NCBI GenBank assembly: GCA_011800805.1
Contig: MPNW01000017.1
Location: 28,117-92,116 of the forward strand
Reading direction: 5' to 3'
DNA: 64,000 bases
From: Hirudo medicinalis
Lineage: Eukaryota > Annelida > Clitellata > Hirudinida > Hirudinidae
Made by a program: the position numbers and the translations under genes. Under the pieces are notes generated by a model. It worked only from the letters and a program-made list of their open reading frames with translations, was not told the origin of the DNA and made no database searches. Shown here in pieces: positions 1 to 10,731 of this stretch. Every line of letters begins with the position of its first letter. Position 1 is the first letter of the stretch.

Positions 1-82
1 AATATAATATAATATAATATAATATAATATAATATAATATAATATAATATAATATAATATAATATAATATAATATAATATAA
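1..82. repeat. (AATAT)n microsatellite
   Basis: Uninterrupted pentanucleotide array of AATAT units from the first base to about position 82. It starts at the window edge, so the full length is unknown. Confidence 0.97.
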
Positions 83-3000
83 TTAGTAGTAATAATTAAT
101 TATGTTAATATTACTAAGTAATAAAATAATAATATAATAACGTAGTAATGATATTATTATTATTATTATGTAATATATTATTAACATTGATTGTAATGCT
201 ATTATTATTATCGTTATTAATAATAATTCTGTAATATAATTTATTTATAATCGATGTAATAAATATAATATTAAACATAAATACGATATTTCTCATTAGT
301 CCAACGATGCTTACTTGATAAAACTCAATTCAATGAGCATGATTAACGGTTAATTTTTTCATAAATATCTGAACTAACGGTATTTTATTTCACAAGTAAT
401 AATATTACTTATCGCACTCGTCAAATGAATGCAATATTTATTACAACAAATGAAAAACATCATGATCGTCATAATCATCATCGTCATCGTCGTCATCATC
501 GCCATTACTTGTAGTACCATTAGTAAACTATTCCTTTGTTTACCACTTCATGCATGTGGTGTTTCAGAGGTTCCTATTAAGACTTGTAAGTTCGTGATTG
601 GCCAATTAGAGGTTGTTAATTGCTTCAGACTTGTTCTAACGAAGCACGTTTCACGAACTCATTCATCACGTGACGGCCAAACCTTCTCCAATTATAATTT
701 ATTACAATTGCTTGTAAACAATAAATACGTCTTTTCTGTTCACCTCATCCATTACTGAAATATTACATCAAATAAACTCAATGATTGTTTGCAAATAATT
801 TAATGCCTCGAGTAAATGGAATTTAATGATTAATCGGTAAAACATTGACGAACACCATCATTATCATAACCATCACAACCATGCGAAAGACCATCGTTAT
901 AAAGGGGCGCTTAAGCAGCTTTATTAAGAGCAAACTGTCGTGTCGTGATAAGGAAGAAAACAATGATTTCAAGCTTCTGACGGAGAATTAAAAATACTCA
1001 GTCACGTGATCTGGTCAGAATGATGATGTAGCGCAGAGCTTCCTTGAAATGAGTTCGGCCGAAGTTTAATCGCGATGAAATACAAACCCATGTCTGATAC
1101 ATGGATATATTCCAGAAGAAATACATCAGTCTTATCACGACATATTTTGTGTTGGGTGATAAAATGTGTAGCACATGTGATTGCATCATGCTTACATCAT
1201 GATACGAGCACCCCACAGAATCTTAAAGACCTCCCACCTCGATGAGATGGTTACGAAACCCAAGCTCGTTAGCAGGACACCTGCCGGGCACTCTAGGTTT
1301 GAGCGGGAATTCTTTGTACCAGGCCTCATTACATGCAAGACTTTCTTTCACTGAAAATTTCTGCCTTCCATTCATCAGTGAACTATTAAATCTTTGTCTC
1401 CGCTTTGTTGTTCTGCTTTGTTGAACCACTTGAAAGTTTTTAAATTTAAAATGTAATTATTTCGCATAATGTTGAACTAAGTCACTTTCGTTTCAAAATG
1501 GAGGTTTAAATGCAATTTTTCTGAAAATTAGAAAATTAAACGACATAAAAATATTAAAACATCATTCAATAAATCTTGTTTGATAAAATGAAATAGATTA
1601 ATTTATAAGTTAATAATAGTTGCGCCGCGTCACTAATAAAATGGAAACTGAGTTGAAAACATCGTTTCATAAAAATATTATCGACCTTAATTTTTATTAT
1701 TACAATGTAACGACCTCATTCATAACATTACTTACCCAAACAACATTATTCTACCAAGTATTCAAGTGTTAATTAATAATTTATTATTATTAAATATTAT
1801 TTTAATATATTATCATAATAAATGCGTATTTATTCGTACGATGTAAAATAATGACATTTAAAAGTAACATAAATATCTTCGTATGGGTGATGACTTGAGA
1901 TTATCGGGCACACGAGACGCAAGTCGTACAATTTTAACCGATGTATGCGCATTATTAAAATTGTTATTTTATCAGTCATTTCCATCATCGTTCCAGCTTT
2001 ATGTCCGCCAATTCAGGTGCCAAATCAAACCTCGATGATGACAAAGATGCCAATGATGGCCTCATAAACCCTCAACATAAAGCACCACTCATAGGCCATG
2101 TGTGGAGATGTGGATGGATTAATAAAATGAACACAAAGAGAAAAGAAATACATTTCCAGGGAAAGATTATAAAAAATCTTGAGGAAACTCGTGTGGTGAA
2201 AAAAATAAGGTTCTAAGAAATCCATGATCATCTGGTAATTGTTCACGTGTTATGAGATTCCGCTCGCATCATTATCTTCTATTTAACAGGGTCATTATCA
2301 CCCCTCCTCCCAATCTTTTGTAGGAGTGAGGGGGTCAAGTTGGTTTTGCAGTTGAGGACGTGTGAGATTTAAATGAGACAAAGGTCGGATTTTTTCAATT
2401 TTGTCTGTCATCCACTCCACGTTCCAATCTTCGCGCCATTGAGATGTTTTAGCTCCGTCCAGATGTTCCTGTGAGGTTCTATTTTTAGCTCTTCCACCTG
2501 CTCCACAAAGTGCTGAACAACTGACGCCGGTTTGTCACGACCGCTGTAGATGGCGCTCTTGAGCGGGAAAGTGGAGTCAGTTGAGACAGGAGCTGTAATG
2601 GCTAAAATGAGTATCATTTACAAGGAATTGTCCCGATGTCAAAACGATCTTCAGTCCAATAGTCAATAATTGCATCCGTTGACGGTGTCGGTGATCATTG
2701 CCGTTAATGATTGTGATAGTAATGCTTTCAATGTAGGTGAATGTAGGTTCACCACCTGGTGAAAGTGTTGATGACATTGGATGGCAATAAAACGCCAAAG
2801 AACATGCAACTTCCTGTAGTTTATTTTTCCAGCCGCATCTCCACCATCTTTTGTTTGTTTACCAGACTTCCACTGGTTTCGCAATTCCTCTCGCGTCAGT
2901 ATATCTCACAATCTCCAAGCATTGCCACGGTTATACAATATTAACCATTCACCAAAAGGCGTTATTGCTAACATCAGAAGGTCGTGTCAGTGCAAGTCCC

Positions 3001-3939
3001 GCTTTGAAGACAAAGAATATCGAAGAGTGGACATCCATTCATCAAATGGGATACTTGAGTGCCGAAAATACTTCATAGAATCTTCAAGTTAGTTACTTCA
3101 ATAATGGCGGTTCGAGTGCAATTGAAATTAATTAGTCCCATTCAACATTCCTTTGGATGAATGGAAGATTGAGTGAGAACAGGAGTAACCTGGTTGCGCC
3201 GCAAATGTCGCAGTACATCTCAGCACATCTGGTTGTCAGAAAAGAATCGTGTTGTCATGCCTGATTGAAATATTTCAAAGCATGGCCTCCTCCTCCTCCT
3301 AAATTTAATATTCTTTTACGCTCATCAAGTTGAAGTGATGTAAATTATTCGACCTTGGGCCCTTTGTGAAATGATGAATTGGGTGGAATGTGCTGGATTT
3401 TGAGGAGGGCGGTGGCCTGAAATGGGGGAGATGGTGTTGAATATCACTTAACGTACGAACATGGCTTTAACCATGGATTAACGAATAAAACAAACGCTTT
3501 GATTGTCTTTCTTCAATTCTTAATACATATTTGAATATCTTGAATTGACAAGCATGATTTTTGATAGACTTTAGACAGGTTTAGGTATAAATTTAGACTC
3601 AATTCTTCAATAATGGTGCTTCATTCCAGACATAAAAACAGTACATCCTCTCGATGGGCCAACAAAACCACAATAAATGGAATTGGAATTTTAATGAATC
3701 AGTCAAAATTCATCAGCGCTTCTAGTATCCGAGCTTCATTGAATTGCAAAATTTAATAATTAATGTTTACAATTACAACCTACTCAAATCTGTTTAACAT
3801 CATACAGAAAGTTAATGTATAAATTATAATATATCTTCATAAGAATACATTTTTGGCAAATTGGGGTTATCCTGTATTTAATAAGCTGTCAAAAGTATAT
3901 GAAAATTGTTTGCAGATCATTAAGGACGGCCGACATGCC
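83..3939. other. Intergenic, no gene recognised
   Basis: AT-rich DNA with only short open frames (60-110 codons) that overlap on both strands and carry no motif I recognise. A block at about 2,400-2,900 read on the minus strand has several adjacent open frames and could be a very decayed mobile element, but nothing diagnostic remains. There are short runs of TTA/ATT at 150-240 and of ATCATCGTC at 455-500. Confidence 0.5.
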
Positions 3940-3947
3940 TAGCTCTA

Positions 3948-4709
3948 TTGAAGAACGTTCGACTTTGCAATGTATCAAAGAAAAGAGATCTTGAGAGAAA
4001 TAACGAAAACATTCAAAAAATGTTGAAAACTTCAATGAAAATAATCACGGACACAATGAAAACGTCTATTGAATCAGTTTTGAAGAGATTTGCAGAGACA
4101 ATGGCTAATCTTGTTTCCGGGTTTAACAGCATGCTGACCGTTGTCATGAAACTATGGACAAGTTTAGTGTGGTTGTTCAAACCAAGATTGATACACTCGA
4201 AAATAAAATCTACGAGACGGATAGCCAGAGTGTGGAAGGAACCCAACAGAACTTGACAGAGGCAATTTCCAGAACCTTCTGGTCGTTGGAACAAGAGAGG
4301 GAAGAAAAAAATATGAAAGCATCCAACGTGGTCATCACTGGTATGAAACCAATTCCAGGCATTTATGACGCGGCCCTTTTGTGGAAATCACGTAAATGTC
4401 AAGCCATCTCTACAAAACGAATTGGTAGGGACGTTAAGAGATTGGTGGTGCGTCTCAGGTCCAGAGGTTGTCGAGGATCTCATCGGATCCCCAGTTCTTC
4501 TTTGTGCCTCCTCAGACCCCACAGCAAAACAAACTTTCTTTAACCGGGACCTAACAAAAAGAGAGGAGGAGATTGAGTACAACAAGAGATGCCAAAGACG
4601 TGAAAAAATCAAGAAAAACACAGAAGGTCAGGGGAATCCTCCCTTTCCCAAACAATTCCATCCCAGAAGAAATGGTACACAGCCAGATAGGGACTTCCGG
4701 AAGACTTGA
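3948..4709 (+). pseudogene. LINE ORF1-like remnant (coiled coil)
   Basis: Three overlapping frames (3,948-4,256, 4,154-4,543 and 4,365-4,709) appear to be one ORF1 broken by frameshifts. The first two are rich in K, E, I and L with heptad spacing, consistent with the coiled-coil trimerisation part of CR1/L2-type ORF1 proteins. No zinc knuckle or PHD is visible. The position just upstream of the endonuclease is the main argument; the sequence alone would not identify it. Confidence 0.5.
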
Positions 4710-4958
4710 TGTCTCAGTTTCATTTCACCAGAAGTCTTAGTTTTCCAAGTTTCATTTACGAACCAAAGTTTATTAATTTCCTGGACCCTCCTGCTCCTTC
4801 AGTTTCTGTGAATAGTATAAAGAATAATTCATTCCTTCCGGTTCAAAATAGTGACACTGACCCCTGTCTCAAACTTGCGCTTACGAATATTAAAAGCATT
4901 AACAATAAGTCCACCGAGATTATTGAAAATTATAGAAGAAAACGGAAACAACAGTAAA

Positions 4959-5133
4959 TAGTTTAATAAACAACTGAATTTAACAGTCAACTCTAAGCAA
5001 TTAAGGAACTTGTCTACAGTCTTTATACAACAAAGTTTCTATCGANTAGTTTAATAAACAACTGAATTTAACAGTCAACTCTAAGCAATTAAGGAACTTG
5101 TCTACAGTCTTTATACAACAAAGTTTCTATCGA
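4959..5133 (+). repeat. Exact 87-bp direct duplication flanking a single N
   Basis: Positions 4,959-5,045 and 5,047-5,133 are identical over 87 bp, separated by a single N at 5,046. This is the signature of two overlapping contig ends joined by a gap character rather than merged, and it lies inside the LINE. Confidence 0.97.
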
Positions 5134-5697
5134 CAACTTCACCATGACAAGCTACTCGCTGCAACTTCTCACCGACTCCGCGTCCCCAGAACCACATAAC
5201 ATAGAACAATTAACAAAACTATTTCAACAGAGATCAATTTATTTCTTCAAAATTTCAACCCAAACATTTTTTGCCCGACTGATACATGGCTCTCGAATGA
5301 TACACCAAGCAGCCTTTTTCTACCTAGTGGTTTCATCGCTGTCCGATGGGGTAGACTATCAAGAGGGGGGGAGCCGCTTTAATCATCCAAAACATTAACT
5401 ATCATCAGGTCCAAGTACCTTCAGATTATTCCAAAATTGAAACTGTAGACTCGAGGATTGGTTCTCAAAACCACCATTTTATTGGTTACTATCGGAGCGG
5501 AGGACTCGATTTGGCTGCCGAACAATATGCTACAGACAGCATTAACTGCTTGAGGCGTCTCTGTTTAGGCGATCACAAGCTCTGTCTAATGGGTAACTTT
5601 AACCTTCCTGAGCTCAACTGGGATTGAGCATCGGCTCCTAATAACTCTATCTACAGGATATTTCTGGAGTTCTTCAACGACCTGGGTCTTCATCAAA

Positions 5698-5723
5698 GAA
5701 GGAGCAGGAGGGTCCAGGAAATT
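5698..5723. repeat. 26-bp inverted copy of 4,775-4,800
   Basis: Positions 5,698-5,723 are the exact reverse complement of 4,775-4,800 in the same LINE; identity stops on both sides. In the endonuclease reading, the codons for NDLGLHQ (ending about 5,696) should be followed directly by FVNSPTRNNNIL (from about 5,722), so about 25 bp is an insertion that shifts the frame. Confidence 0.9.
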
Positions 5724-6239
5724 TGTCAACTCTCCAACGCGAAACAACAACATTCTCGACCTGATCTTGTCTAATGATCCACTACTAATTTCGACGATTG
5801 AAATAACTTGCCCGCTTGCCTCATCTGACCACAACATCATCACTTTCCGCCTGAATGGTACTACTCCAGATACGTCTGTTTCGTCGCATGGATACTATGA
5901 TTTTAACAGGGCGGACTACATTAGTTTAAATAACTTCCTATCTGGGATCAATTGGAATCAAGCTTTTCAGAGATGTTTTTCAGTTGAGGAGTGTTGGTCA
6001 AATTTCATCTTATGTCTGAAAGAGGGCATCAAACTGTATGTTCCCTTTGTCTTCAAGAGTTTCTCAAAGATTAGAAGACTCCCACATGAAACAATACCAC
6101 AGAAAAAAAACATTACAAAATCAAACTCAAATACTGAGTGGAAATCTTATCCTGATCTTCAGAGAAAATCCAAATATACTAAGCTTTCAAAAAAATGCAG
6201 CAATCAACTCGCTGTTTATCGTGCCAAGATCTAACTCAA

Positions 6240-7110
6240 CGCTCTAACAAAATATTGAATAAAGTCCTAATCACTCCTGATGCATTCCTACAAACTTTGA
6301 GACAACTGGAACGTTCTTGCTCACAAGACCCCGACCACATTCCTAATATCTTGTTACAAAGCTTTGCTTTTAGCTTGTCATATCTCCATCATATTTTCAA
6401 TCTCTCTCTTAATAGCGGACTTATGCCCAGAATCTTGAAAACAGCCCATGTCAATCCCATCCACAAGAAAGGTCCAACATCTAGCCCTTCGAATTACAAA
6501 CCAATCTCCTTGACATGTACCTACTGTCGAGGAAAAAATAATTACCATAACGATTCTACATCATTTAATCTCTCTGGACTTAATATCTCCTCAACAACAT
6601 GGATTCAGACCACTTAAATCGACCACCACAAATTTACTGGAATGTGTTTATGACTGGACCACTTTACAACAACTGCGTCAACAAATAGACACAATCTACT
6701 TCGACTTCCAAAAAGCCTTTGATTCTGTATCACATCCAAAATTACTCAACAAAGTTAAATCCAATGGTATTACTGGCAACTTGTTTCAGTGGCTTTCCGA
6801 CTTTCTATATCAAAGAAAACAGCATGTCCTCATAAATGACTCAATATCTGGTTCGGACTTAAAATTCCGGCTCCACATTGACAGTATCATACACAAGGCT
6901 GCAGTCCGATCACGACTGATTCTCAAATCATTCACATCTAGGGACAAAAATCTTTTCACCAAAGCATTCTGTGTTTATGTCAGACCAATCCTTGAGTAGA
7001 GCTGTCATGTCTGGAACCCTCACCACAAATACTTGATTGAAGGCATTGAGAAAATCCAAAAGAGGTTTACCAAGGCCATCCCCGCGGTTGGACAGCTAAA
7101 GTATCAAGAT
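6240..7110 (+). pseudogene. LINE ORF2 reverse transcriptase remnant lacking the active site
   Basis: RT fingers and palm blocks are readable in shifting frames: DPDHIPNILL, then KTAHVNPIHKKG with SNYKPISLTC, then a QHGFRPLKST-like block, then IYFDFQKAFDSVSHPKLL and GNLFQWLSDFLYQRKQ. Near 6,855 the text passes straight to LHIDSIIHKAAVRS and KAFCVYVRPILE, so the segment with the SVLGP and xADD motifs (about 110 codons in relatives) is deleted. The protein could not polymerise. Confidence 0.85.
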
Positions 7111-7450
7111 CGGCATTGAAACTCAAATCTGCTTACTTGAATAGTATATACAAGATTATCAACAATTTAACATCAACTTACCTTAAAAACCATATTCATT
7201 TTACAAACTATTCATCAACTAGAGGTCATCAATTTAAACTAAGGTCAAACTTTTTTGCAATAGATAACACCAAATCGATTCACCTCCCTCCTCAATGATT
7301 ATGACTTTTCACCATTTCTCTTTTACAATTGATTGCACCTCTCGTTTCATTTCTCATTTTTTCTGCTTGTTTGATAGTGAGGTAAAAGGCTTCTGTCCTC
7401 TGTTCATTTATTTAATAAAAAAATATTTAAAAAAAGAAATAAATAATAAA

Positions 7451-8039
7451 TTCAAATGAAATAAGAATATAAAAACAGATAATCATATCTGATCTCAGAT
7501 ATGCAAGTATGTAAACACAAACAGACACCGCCATTACGCTCGAAACGCCGCCGATGCGGGAATTGTTGCGCAACTAGAAGACGAGAAAATACGAGCGGAT
7601 AACACGTTTAAAATCACTGGATTCAAATACCCGGTTACGTCATCGCAAAACAAACAACGTGAGATCCAAGATGGGCGGTATTGATGCGAATGTAATTTCA
7701 CGCCGCTGGGTGCAAATTATTTTCAAAATAGATGGTGATGGGATCAACGAACGAACGATTTCATTGGTCTTTTATTTTCATACCAATTTAATCAACATGC
7801 CACATCACATTAGTTCTTAATTTGTTACGCATCGTGATTACAACACAAGCAGAAAATTTCTTGCTTATTCTTTTAAGGCCATCAACTCCCCATAAATCGT
7901 TAGTAAAGCAAAAACTTTGCAACCAGGTTGAAAAGCGACCTGCAACGAGCCCTTCTATGCGAACCCAGACCGAAGTTTAATACTCATTGAAAGAGAGCTT
8001 GGAATTAAAGTTCAAGCAGACCATGAAATCTGTATCTAT
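7451..8039. other. Intergenic, nothing recognised
   Basis: Spacer between the LINE tail and the copia fragment. I see no coding or structural signal. Confidence 0.5.
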
Positions 8040-8860
8040 GGAAAGCTCAAAGACTCAAGTTCGGAACTAGAGTGAGAGCAACAACACCAGGTGAATTGAT
8101 TCATTGTGATGTTTGTGGTCCTTTTGAAATGCCATCATTTAGAGGATATAGATATTTTGTACTGTTCAAAGATGATTTTTCAAGATACCTTTGGGTATAT
8201 TTCATGAAAGAAAATTCAATCCAGATATCTTGTTCAGAAGCCAAGTTCTACTTATGGTTAGAAATTGAACAAGAAAAAGATGGAATCAAGATCACTCAGA
8301 ATGGCTACATCAAGAAAATTCTGAAGAAGTTCAACATGGAAAATGCAAATCCTGTAGAGACTCCAATTATCAAAAGCTCACAGAATGAATCAGGGAAAGC
8401 AGAGAGCAAATTTCCTTGTCATTCTGCAGTTTTAGCATTGATGTATTTAATGGTAGGTACAAGACCAGATATTGCTTATGCAGTTGGAGTTGCATCAAGA
8501 TCTTTAGAGAATTCAACAGAAGATGATAATATGAAAGTCAAGAGGTTTTTCAGATACCTTCAAGGGACAGTGAGTCATGGTATCAAATATCAAGCTGATT
8601 CAGTCAATGGTCTGGAGGCTTACAGCAATGCAAGACTGAGCAACTCATCGGTCAGAGAATTAGTATGGCTAAATAGGCTCTTCTCAGAGTTCACTCGGGT
8701 TGACAAACCAAGTCTTTTTTGTTGATAATGAGCAATCATAAAGTAAGCACACAATCCAGAAATGCAAGAAGAACCAAACACAATGAGACAAGACATTTAT
8801 ATGAGAGAGTTCTTTCCTTCCCTCCATCGAGTATCTGCCTTATTTAACCAAAATGGATCG
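8040..8860 (+). mobile_element. Internally deleted Ty1/copia fragment
   Basis: A short piece of copia pol. A Cys-containing pre-integrase remnant (8,025-8,070) precedes integrase and RNase H blocks. Just after the open frame, 8,722-8,820 carries the RNase H end (FVDNE, then in another frame RRTKHNETRHLYERV, the counterpart of the HxRTKHIDIR block of copia). No LTR was found on either side. Confidence 0.85.
8072..8725 (+). pseudogene. copia integrase start fused in frame to RT/RNase H end
   Basis: A 217-codon open frame. Residues 1-48 match the start of the copia integrase core: GELIHCDVCGPF supplies the first catalytic Asp, and YFVLFKDDFSRYLWVYF follows. The text then jumps to the RT end and RNase H region: GIKITQNGYIKKILKKF, NPVETPI, LMYLMVGTRPDIAYAVG and RFFRYLQGTVSHGIKY. 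The rest of integrase and almost all of RT are deleted without breaking the frame. The protein has neither a complete integrase triad nor an RT active site. Confidence 0.85.
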
Positions 8861-9075
8861 AAAAGCAACTCAAGTTCTTGAAGTTGTCTAAAATAAAGTG
8901 TATTTCAAGCGAAGAAAAACAACAGAAATCAAATCACAACTACAAACACAGTAATCGACCCAAGACGCATACCACACTCTCAATATATTACATGCTCACT
9001 CAACACACTCTCACTCTGCTGCTGCAAGCTCCACCACCGCCTCTGCTCAAACTCGTAGTAGTAGTATTTTATTAA
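8855..9075 (-). repeat. Possible diverged gypsy-type LTR fragment
   Basis: This stretch resembles the LTR at 12,038-12,422 in the same orientation. Shared blocks in the same order are an ATCGAAAA.CAACTC block, an AATAAA..TATTT.AAGC block, an AAGAAA.ACAACAG block and a GACGCA.ACCACAC block. It could be the 3' LTR of the minus-strand gypsy element or a solo LTR of a relative. Identity looks well below that expected of a recent LTR pair. Confidence 0.45.
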
Positions 9076-9539
9076 TGTCCTCAGCATAACTTGATGAATA
9101 GGACATTTGTCCACTTCTGCTCACACTTGTTTGTTTATTTGATTAAAGTCCCTTGCATAACTGAGATGATTTGGACTTGTTAGTTAGTGTTAGCGATAAT
9201 AAAATAAAAATTGTTAGAAGAATAAGTAGGGCTGATTGGGCCGGACATTCCATGATGAAGTGATGGATAGTCTCATCAACTAAGTGCAATCTTCACATCT
9301 TCATGAGAAATGAGCATCAATTCAGAGCACATTTTCCAAGAAGGTGTCTGGATATCAGGGTCTCCTTCCTCCTTGAGACACATTGGAATTTGCTCTTCGT
9401 CGATACAAGTTTCTTTATTGTCTTGTAATGGAGGTTTTTTCTATCTTGAAGAAAACTGTGGATACATTGGAGAGGTTTGCCTTTGACACCCAGCATGGAA
9501 CAAGTAGCCTTCTATGTTGCCCCTTGTAGGTCGTGGAAC
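9076..9539. other. Intergenic or transposon-derived, nothing recognised
   Basis: No gene was recognised here. It may be further decayed sequence of the flanking retroelements. Confidence 0.4.
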
Positions 9540-10038
9540 TAGTCCTAGCGGCCTCCACGATGCGGTCGGTGATGAGCCTTGTATTTTCTTAAAGGGTTTT
9601 CGATGGCAGTTCCTGGGTAATGGTGAAAAGACACATTTCCTGAAATGAGTTCCAGTTGAGACTCTTCAGATTCACTTGGCCCGAGATCCTCTTGAAGCAC
9701 TTTGTCTTTAACATTCATCTGTGTGGTGTTATGATCACTGCCAAGCTTTTGCAAAGGACCTTCCAACTTGTTTGGGTCGCCCAGTTTGGAGGGGCCAGGG
9801 AGATGTCGATGGGCGACATGCTTCCATTCGTCGCAAGATGCATGTCCTCACCTGTGTTTAAAATGACAAGGTTCATAGTTAATGTCAAGTCTTCCATTAT
9901 CTTACCTCTGCGATCGGAGCGTCGAGCTCCGAATATTGGAGAATGAGCGTTCGTGCAGATGATGGCGTCTTGGTGACTCTGAATCTTTTCCAGTTCCTCT
10001 CTGGAAAAGGACGTTCCGGTTGGCACATAAAAATTCTT
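9540..10038 (-). mobile_element. Jockey/I-like LINE endonuclease fragment
   Basis: Minus-strand reading from about 10,038 gives FYVPTGTSFSREELEKIQ, NAHSPIFGARRSDRRG (the DFNAHS block, here with CT in place of GD), then NGSMSPIDISLAPP and, after a frameshift near 9,750, LGSDHNTTQ with the SDH motif. This order is that of Jockey- and I-clade endonucleases and differs from the CR1/L2 copy at 4-7 kb. RT is absent. It abuts the gypsy fragment, so it is either an insertion into that element or a breakpoint neighbour. Confidence 0.8.
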
Positions 10039-10077
10039 GCTTGTTTGTTTGTTTTATTAAAAAACACAAACTCACTC

Positions 10078-10640
10078 TCTGCAAAACGTCCGGTATGTCA
10101 GGCATAAGAAATCGATCTCCTTCAGAGTAACGATTGACGTGCCTGTAATCTACAGCTAAACGAATCCTCTTCTACCCCTGCGGTCCCTTTAGTACACAAA
10201 ATACGGGACTAACCATGGGGCTAGCATATCACGTATCTGGTTCGCTACTTCTTAATAGCTCAGGCGAGCGATAGGGGTTCAACCTCTTTGGTCTAAACTG
10301 CGACACCACCTTAATCTCGTTATCCATTTCCGCGCACTCCCCCAAGTCCCCGATGACACCTCACGGAACTCCGCGAGAATCTCGAACAGCTGCTCCCGCT
10401 CCCTAAGACCTAAATGATTTCCCTTATCGGTATCTATTAAATGGCTAAAGGAAAATTTACCCCTAGGGATAGGAACAATGGGAACAGGGTCCTTTTTTTG
10501 TAAGGGTGCCCTAAGCTGCACAATTTACAGGACTCATAGTAAGCACGAACTCTATTTTCCATATCTGGAAACCAGAAACTCATACGAATTCGTGATGACT
10601 TCGAAGCCGTACGTCCCGCATAGGGAGCATCATGCCCCAT
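10078..10640 (-). pseudogene. gypsy integrase zinc-binding module followed by RT fragment
   Basis: On the minus strand, MGHDAPYAGRTASKSSRIR then FWFPDMENRVRAYYESCKLC is the His2-Cys2 zinc-binding start of gypsy integrase, followed by KKDPVPIVPIPRGK. The text then becomes HLGLREREQLFEILAEFREV, a block that in gypsy elements lies between protease and RT. Next come YFVY and RIRLAVDYRHVNRYSEGDRF with MPDIPDVLQRV, the RT fingers. The sequence ends before the catalytic YxDD. Confidence 0.78.
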
Positions 10641-10731
10641 CTCAAGAACAATCGGAATTCATCTGGTGTTTAAAGGCAACTCCAACTCGTTCCTCGGATT
10701 TACGACTGCACTAAATTCTGCTTTGGTTTCA

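Larger units (their letters stand above)
4706..5870 (+). pseudogene. LINE ORF2 endonuclease domain, broken
   Basis: An apurinic endonuclease-like domain of a non-LTR element in several frames. Recognisable blocks are LALTNIKSINNKS (about 4,876), TDTWLSN (about 5,279), LMGNFNLPELNW (about 5,586), NNNILDLILSNDP (about 5,740) and SSDHNIITF (about 5,823). The last contains the conserved SDH residues. The domain is interrupted by the N-flanked duplication at 4,959-5,133, by stops, and by a 25-bp frameshifting insertion near 5,697-5,721. Confidence 0.82.
3940..7450 (+). mobile_element. Degenerate CR1/L2-like non-LTR retrotransposon
   Basis: The order along the plus strand is a coiled-coil ORF1-like region (about 3,948-4,700), an APE-type endonuclease (about 4,860-5,870), a reverse transcriptase (about 6,240-6,850), a C-terminal region (6,870-7,110), and an A-rich tail near 7,400-7,450. 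Family signatures read in pieces across frames include the endonuclease start (LALTNIKSINNKS), the SSDHN endonuclease motif, and the RT blocks KTAHVNPIHKKG and IYFDFQKAFDSVSHPKLL. The post-RT block KAFCVYVRPILE is typical of CR1/L2 elements. Several stops and frameshifts make it a dead copy. The palm segment that should carry the catalytic xADD motif is missing: the text jumps near 6,855 from the block before it to the region after it. Confidence 0.88.

Noticed and set aside
2408..2884. Minus-strand frames near 2.4-2.9 kb as a gene or Gag-like protein
   Set aside because: No motif, no splice model and overlapping frames on the other strand; too weak to call.
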